Below are positions 61,285-64,000 of a DNA stretch of 64,000 nucleotides, piece after piece (the stretch's first letter is position 1; the number at the start of each line of letters is the position of its first letter). The notes under the pieces are model-generated. The model did not search any database. It was given only the letters and a program-made list of their open reading frames with translations, and was not told where the DNA came from. This stretch comes from Bog-532 sp963742875 (lineage in GTDB: Bacteria; Actinomycetota; Actinomycetes; Streptosporangiales; Streptosporangiaceae): positions 1,116,001 through 1,180,000 of the forward strand of contig CAVUNO010000017.1 of assembly GCA_963742875.1 (NCBI GenBank), given 5' to 3'. The position numbers and the translations under genes are program-made.

Positions 61285-61490
61285 GCGCCCAGTTCCCGCA
61301 GCCCGCGGGCGGCACTTGTCAACCGCCAGGTGCGGGCGCTCCATGCCGGCGCAAAGGACGGGTCACGCGCCCCTAGGGCTGCGGCCGGTCTGGCAGAGCG
61401 TGTGCAAGTGGCCGTGCCCACTGGCCGTTTCCGTCTCTGACTATTGGCTATCCCCCAAGACTAGGCCAGCCTGCCCCGGCGGTATCTTGC

Positions 61491-61628
61491 TCAAAACCGT
61501 GTGCAAGTACCTTGCCCGCTGGCGACCGCCGACGCAGCACCGGAGCCGATCAGGCCCGCTGCGGCGATGACGGCCAGGACCGCGCCGCCGCCTCCACCAT
61601 GGGTGTGGGCGCCGTCAAGGTGGGGCAT
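61491..61628 (-). CDS. truncated Spd-like small protein (45 aa)
   Basis: MPHLDGAHTHGGGGGAVLAV then IAAAGLIGSGAASAVASG. The His/Gly start followed by a TM helix is typical of Spd-like proteins of actinomycete plasmids, but this is shorter than those. TAGGAAG precedes the ATG. Confidence 0.45.
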   Translation of the reverse strand: MPHLDGAHTHGGGGGAVLAVIAAAGLIGSGAASAVASGQGTCTRF

Positions 61629-61639
61629 GACGAGTCTTC

Positions 61640-61723
61640 CTAAATGTCATGGGTGCGCTGCTGCCGCTCACGCCCGGGCACCTGGACGGTGCGGCGGCGG
61701 CGCGGGCGACGACGGGCGGTCAC
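61640..61723 (-). CDS. very small basic ORF (27 aa)
   Basis: MTARRRPRRRRTVQVPGRER then QQRTHDI. GTG with CGGAGG 8 nt upstream. Highly basic; the ribosome site is the main support. Confidence 0.3.
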   Translation of the reverse strand: MTARRRPRRRRTVQVPGRERQQRTHDI

Positions 61724-61844
61724 GGGGCCACCTCCGGGGGTCCTCGATCGACAGAATGGAGGCGATCACCTCATCCTTGCGCCACGCCTCAGGCGGATGC
61801 GCGCCCCCGGCATAGCAGGACACCCCGCCGTCCGGGCGGGTCAC
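61668..61844 (-). CDS. small hypothetical protein (58 aa)
   Basis: TRPDGGVSCYAGGAHPPEAW then RKDEVIASILSIEDPRRWP. GTG 61844. Overlaps the basic ORF. Its first 45 residues look protein-like, and the tail is low-complexity. Unknown function. Confidence 0.4.
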   Translation of the reverse strand: MTRPDGGVSCYAGGAHPPEAWRKDEVIASILSIEDPRRWPRDRPSSPAPPPHRPGARA

Positions 61845-61869
61845 GCCCCGGCGGTCGGCCGGGCGGCGG

Positions 61870-62243
61870 TCATCGCTTACCCCCGCCGGGCACCTCGGCC
61901 AGCTCGGCCGGCAGGGCGCGGGCCGCGTCGGCGCCGCCGACCGCCTTGGCGTGCGCGGCGCACAGTCCCCGTATTCGGCGGCGCAGTCCAGGCACCCGGC
62001 CGTAGACACGCCCCCCCACCCGGCCGCGGCCAGGGCCAGGGCATGAGGCAGCACCGGGTCCAGCGCCACGCCCAGCAGACGGCGGGCCGCCTCGGCCACC
62101 CCCTCCCCCCGGCGCCGCGCCGCGTCCAGCGCCTCGCGCAGCTCCGGGGTCAAGCGCAGGTTTGTCGACGGCCCCACGGGCGGGCGGCCCCGGCCCCGCT
62201 TGACCGGAAAGATCCGGTCCCCGTCGCACATCCTGCTCGCCAT
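61870..62243 (-). pseudogene. ribbon-helix-helix-like protein, frameshifted
   Basis: GRGRPPVGPSTNLRLTPELR then EALDAARRRGEGVAEAARRL is an RHH-type DNA-binding start. GCLDCAAEYGD follows, then a missing base shifts the frame; LCAAHAKAVGGADAARALPA and ELAEVPGGGKR end the protein in another frame. ATG 62243. Confidence 0.55.
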
Positions 62244-62961
62244 CACCGGCAGCCGCCCGGGCCGGGAGACGGAGCTTGCCCTGCCGCTGACGGTGCTCGA
62301 CGAGGGAATCACTGCGGGCGTCCCGCAGCGGACCTATGACGTGCTGCCAGTGCTACCGGTACTGGCGCCGCTGCTGCCGGAAAAGGGCCTGGCGAAGGGC
62401 TCCGTCGTTGCGGTCGACCGGGCGGGTGCCCTTTGCGTGGCGCTGATGGCCGGAGCGTCCCAGGCGGGCATGTGGTGCGGTGTGGCCGGACTGCCCGACC
62501 TCGGCATCGCCGCTGCGGCGGAGGCCGGTGCCGAGCCGGGACGGATGATGCTCGTCCCGGAGCCGGGCCCGCGGTGGACGGAGGTGGCCGCGACCATGCT
62601 GGATGCCTGCCAGATCGTGCTGCTGCGACCGCCCGGGCTCGCTCCTGCCCGGGCCCGGCGGCGCCTGGAGACCGCCGCACGCAGGAGCGGCGCAGCGCTT
62701 ATCGTGGCCGGGACGTGGGACGGCGCGCCGGTGCGGCTGCACGTCACCCGGCAGCAGTGGGACGGCATCGGCGATGGGTACGGGCGGCTGCGGGCACGGT
62801 GCGCCGAAGTGATCGCCGAGGGACGCGGCGCGCTGGTGCGGCCGCGCCGGGCATGGCTGTGGCTGCCGGGCCCGGACGGCAAGATCACCACTGCGGCCAG
62901 GCCCGCAGACAGCCGCATCGGGACGCCGAGGGCAGTGCCTGGCCGGGCGGCAGCGCGATGA
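62200..62961 (+). CDS. ImuA'-like RecA-fold protein
   Basis: 253 residues. PVLAPLLPEKGLAKGSVVAV, LCVALMAGASQAGMWCGVAG and LPDLGIAAAAEAGAEPGRMM resemble the actinobacterial ImuA' accessory protein of the ImuB-DnaE2 mutagenic repair system; RRAWLWLPGPDGKI is a typical end. No clear Walker A. Partners are not in the window. The start is uncertain: 62200 overlaps the RHH gene on the other strand, and GTG 62293 is an alternative. Confidence 0.6.
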   Translation: MTGKIRSPSHILLAITGSRPGRETELALPLTVLDEGITAGVPQRTYDVLPVLPVLAPLLPEKGLAKGSVVAVDRAGALCVALMAGASQAGMWCGVAGLPDLGIAAAAEAGAEPGRMMLVPEPGPRWTEVAATMLDACQIVLLRPPGLAPARARRRLETAARRSGAALIVAGTWDGAPVRLHVTRQQWDGIGDGYGRLRARCAEVIAEGRGALVRPRRAWLWLPGPDGKITTAARPADSRIGTPRAVPGRAAAR

Positions 62962-63015
62962 GAACCCGCGCGTAAGCCGGGACGGGTGCTCGCCAAGGTC
63001 ACTGCACAATGGCGT

Positions 63016-63228
63016 ATGAGCCGGGGAACCTCCGGCGCCTGGTGCCAGGCCAGCAAGATGCGGAGCCGTATCGGCTGGGAACTGTGGCTCGGCGCCGGCC
63101 AGTGGGCCCTTTTCACTGACGTGCACATCGGCGGCGATCAGGTGCTCATCACCGTCGAGGACGGCACCATGTTCCGCGCTGGCTACGTCGATGCCATCCG
63201 ATGCCGGAAATCTGGCCGCCCGCATTAA
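63016..63228 (+). CDS. hypothetical mobile-element protein (70 aa)
   Basis: MSRGTSGAWCQASKMRSRIG then WELWLGAGQWALFTDVHIGG and VLITVEDGTMFRAGYVDAIR. Compact beta-rich look; unknown function. ATG 63016. Confidence 0.55.
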   Translation: MSRGTSGAWCQASKMRSRIGWELWLGAGQWALFTDVHIGGDQVLITVEDGTMFRAGYVDAIRCRKSGRPH

Positions 63229-63299
63229 GGCCCTCGCGGGGGCAATGGCAGAAACACGCTGCTTGCTGCGGTAAGTGGACCTTCACGAGCGAAGGAGTC

Positions 63300-63494
63300 T
63301 CAGCGCGGGACGGGCTGCCTCGCGTAGTCGGCCGTGATCAGGTCCCACAACTCCTCGGCCTTGGTCGCGACGAGGGTGCGCCCGGTGTCGAGCCGGACGG
63401 CCCGCCAGACGCCAAGGGCCTCGCTGACCTCGTAGGCGTCGCCCCAATGCCAGCTCAAGCTGGCCAGAGCCTCATCACGCCGCATGTCCGTCAC
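63300..63494 (-). CDS. hypothetical protein (64 aa)
   Basis: MTDMRRDEALASLSWHWGDA then YEVSEALGVWRAVRLDTGRT and AEELWDLITADYARQPVPR. Looks like a small folded protein; such genes commonly flank GntR regulators in actinomycete elements. Unknown role. Confidence 0.6.
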   Translation of the reverse strand: MTDMRRDEALASLSWHWGDAYEVSEALGVWRAVRLDTGRTLVATKAEELWDLITADYARQPVPR

Positions 63495-63584
63495 CCTACG
63501 ACGATGCGAGCCACAGGTCCATAGGGGAACCTATGGGGACATCTGAAAACGCAGGTCAAACTATAGGTTCCGTATGGTGACCTT

Positions 63585-63815
63585 GTGAGTCTTGACCACG
63601 AGTCGCCCGAGGCGCTGTACGTGCAGCTCGCGGACGTGCTGCGCGGCCAGATCGAGCGCGGCGAGCTGACCGGGCGCGTGCCCTCAGCGAAAACGCTCGC
63701 CCAGCAGTACGAGGTGGCTATCGGTACCGCCGAGCGAGCGCTCGCCCTGCTGCGGTCGGAGAGCCTAATCCGGTCAGCGATGGGCCGCGGTCACTTCGTC
63801 ACAAAGCGGGACTAG
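63585..63815 (+). CDS. short GntR-family regulator
   Basis: 76 residues, winged helix only: EALYVQLADVLRGQIERGEL, VPSAKTLAQQYEVAIGTAER and the wing GRGHFVTK. No effector domain. Similar in size to the GntR at 34439. In pSAM2-like elements a GntR-type protein (KorSA) represses transfer genes; by analogy this may control the element. Confidence 0.82.
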   Translation: MSLDHESPEALYVQLADVLRGQIERGELTGRVPSAKTLAQQYEVAIGTAERALALLRSESLIRSAMGRGHFVTKRD

Positions 63816-64000
63816 GGCTCTTGCCGCCAGCGGCCCGCGGGCACGGTCAGGCCAGTGCACCCGGGACGCCGCCCGGGCGCCCAGACGCCGGGCCCACGCC
63901 GACCGCACGACCGCGCGGAGGGCCTCGTCGGCGCTGGCGTGCTCGGTCACCCGGTCGCGCATCGAGCCCGAGGCGGTCATGCCCGCGAACCAGTGCGCGG
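63774..64000 (-). CDS. hypothetical protein, C-terminal part (cut by window edge)
   Basis: The frame is open to the window edge: AHWFAGMTASGSMRDRVTEH then ADEALRAVVRSAWARRLGAR and RGPLAARALVP. Looks like the end of a longer protein whose start lies beyond 64000. It overlaps the GntR 3' end by about 40 bp, so the last codons may be wrong. Unknown family. Confidence 0.45.
   Translation of the reverse strand, partial: AHWFAGMTASGSMRDRVTEHASADEALRAVVRSAWARRLGARAASRVHWPDRARGPLAARALVPLCDEVTAAHR

Larger units (their letters stand above)
51627..64000. mobile_element. probable integrative (AICE-like) element, right end outside window
   Basis: Directly after tRNA-Arg, the gene content changes to short coupled genes of the kind found in actinomycete integrative and conjugative elements: MazG-like, FtsK/TraB-type translocase, Spd-like tiny proteins, single-domain GntR. 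The second att copy and an integrase are not seen before the window edge, so the boundaries are inferred. The translocase is frameshifted, and many duplicated remnants suggest an old, possibly immobile copy. Confidence 0.6.

Overview
The window is high-GC actinobacterial chromosome (Actinomycetota). The evidence is GC-rich codon use, a SARP/AfsR-type regulator, DUF3099 and DUF929 proteins, a split hom-thrC-thrB cluster after lysA, a hypothetical gene beside glmS, an LmeA-like lipid-binding protein, and an element resembling actinomycete integrative elements. A Streptosporangiales-like host is a guess from gene content only.

Layout. 1-12 kb: a C26 peptidase (cut by the window edge), serA, a decayed AfsR-type regulator with a likely SARP operator, an orphan TnpB-type palindromic element, an MFS exporter with a lipoprotein, a VKOR/thioredoxin-like pair and a DMT permease. 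11.7-17.6 kb: a gamma-carbonic anhydrase and a three-gene formate dehydrogenase operon. Its catalytic subunit reads through an in-frame TGA as selenocysteine, and a SECIS hairpin is visible. 17.8-21.7 kb: small genes and fragments. 21.7-25.4 kb: a translationally coupled pgeF-murL-murD cluster, pointing to the MurL epimerase route for D-glutamate in peptidoglycan. 25.6-33.6 kb: FHA-ABC transporter, LmeA, a menaquinone-type methyltransferase with a UbiA-like partner, and a SpoIIE phosphatase.

33.6-38.35 kb is a junk island bounded by a perfect 84-bp direct repeat. It holds a recombinase fragment, a GntR regulator, a group II intron reverse-transcriptase tail, and a CHASE3 histidine kinase whose response regulator has been cut off. 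38.4-51.6 kb is core metabolism: glmS, rho, thrB, thrC, hom, lysA, a catalytic-domain-less ArgS paralogue, a CheY-like regulator and tRNA-Arg(CCG). A TnpB transposon sits exactly between hom and thrC. Removing it with one copy of a 7-bp repeat rebuilds a TGATG stop/start overlap.

From the tRNA to the window end (51.6-64 kb) lies a probable integrative element. It has a MazG-like gene, tiny membrane and zinc-ribbon genes, a frameshifted FtsK/TraB-type translocase, GntR, an ImuA'-like gene and a VanZ-like gene. Its middle (57-60 kb) is full of mutated copies of its own small genes. Neither the integrase nor the second attachment site is in view. Several genes here carry single-base frameshifts while the core genes are all open. 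That argues for real decay, although assembly error cannot be excluded at individual sites.
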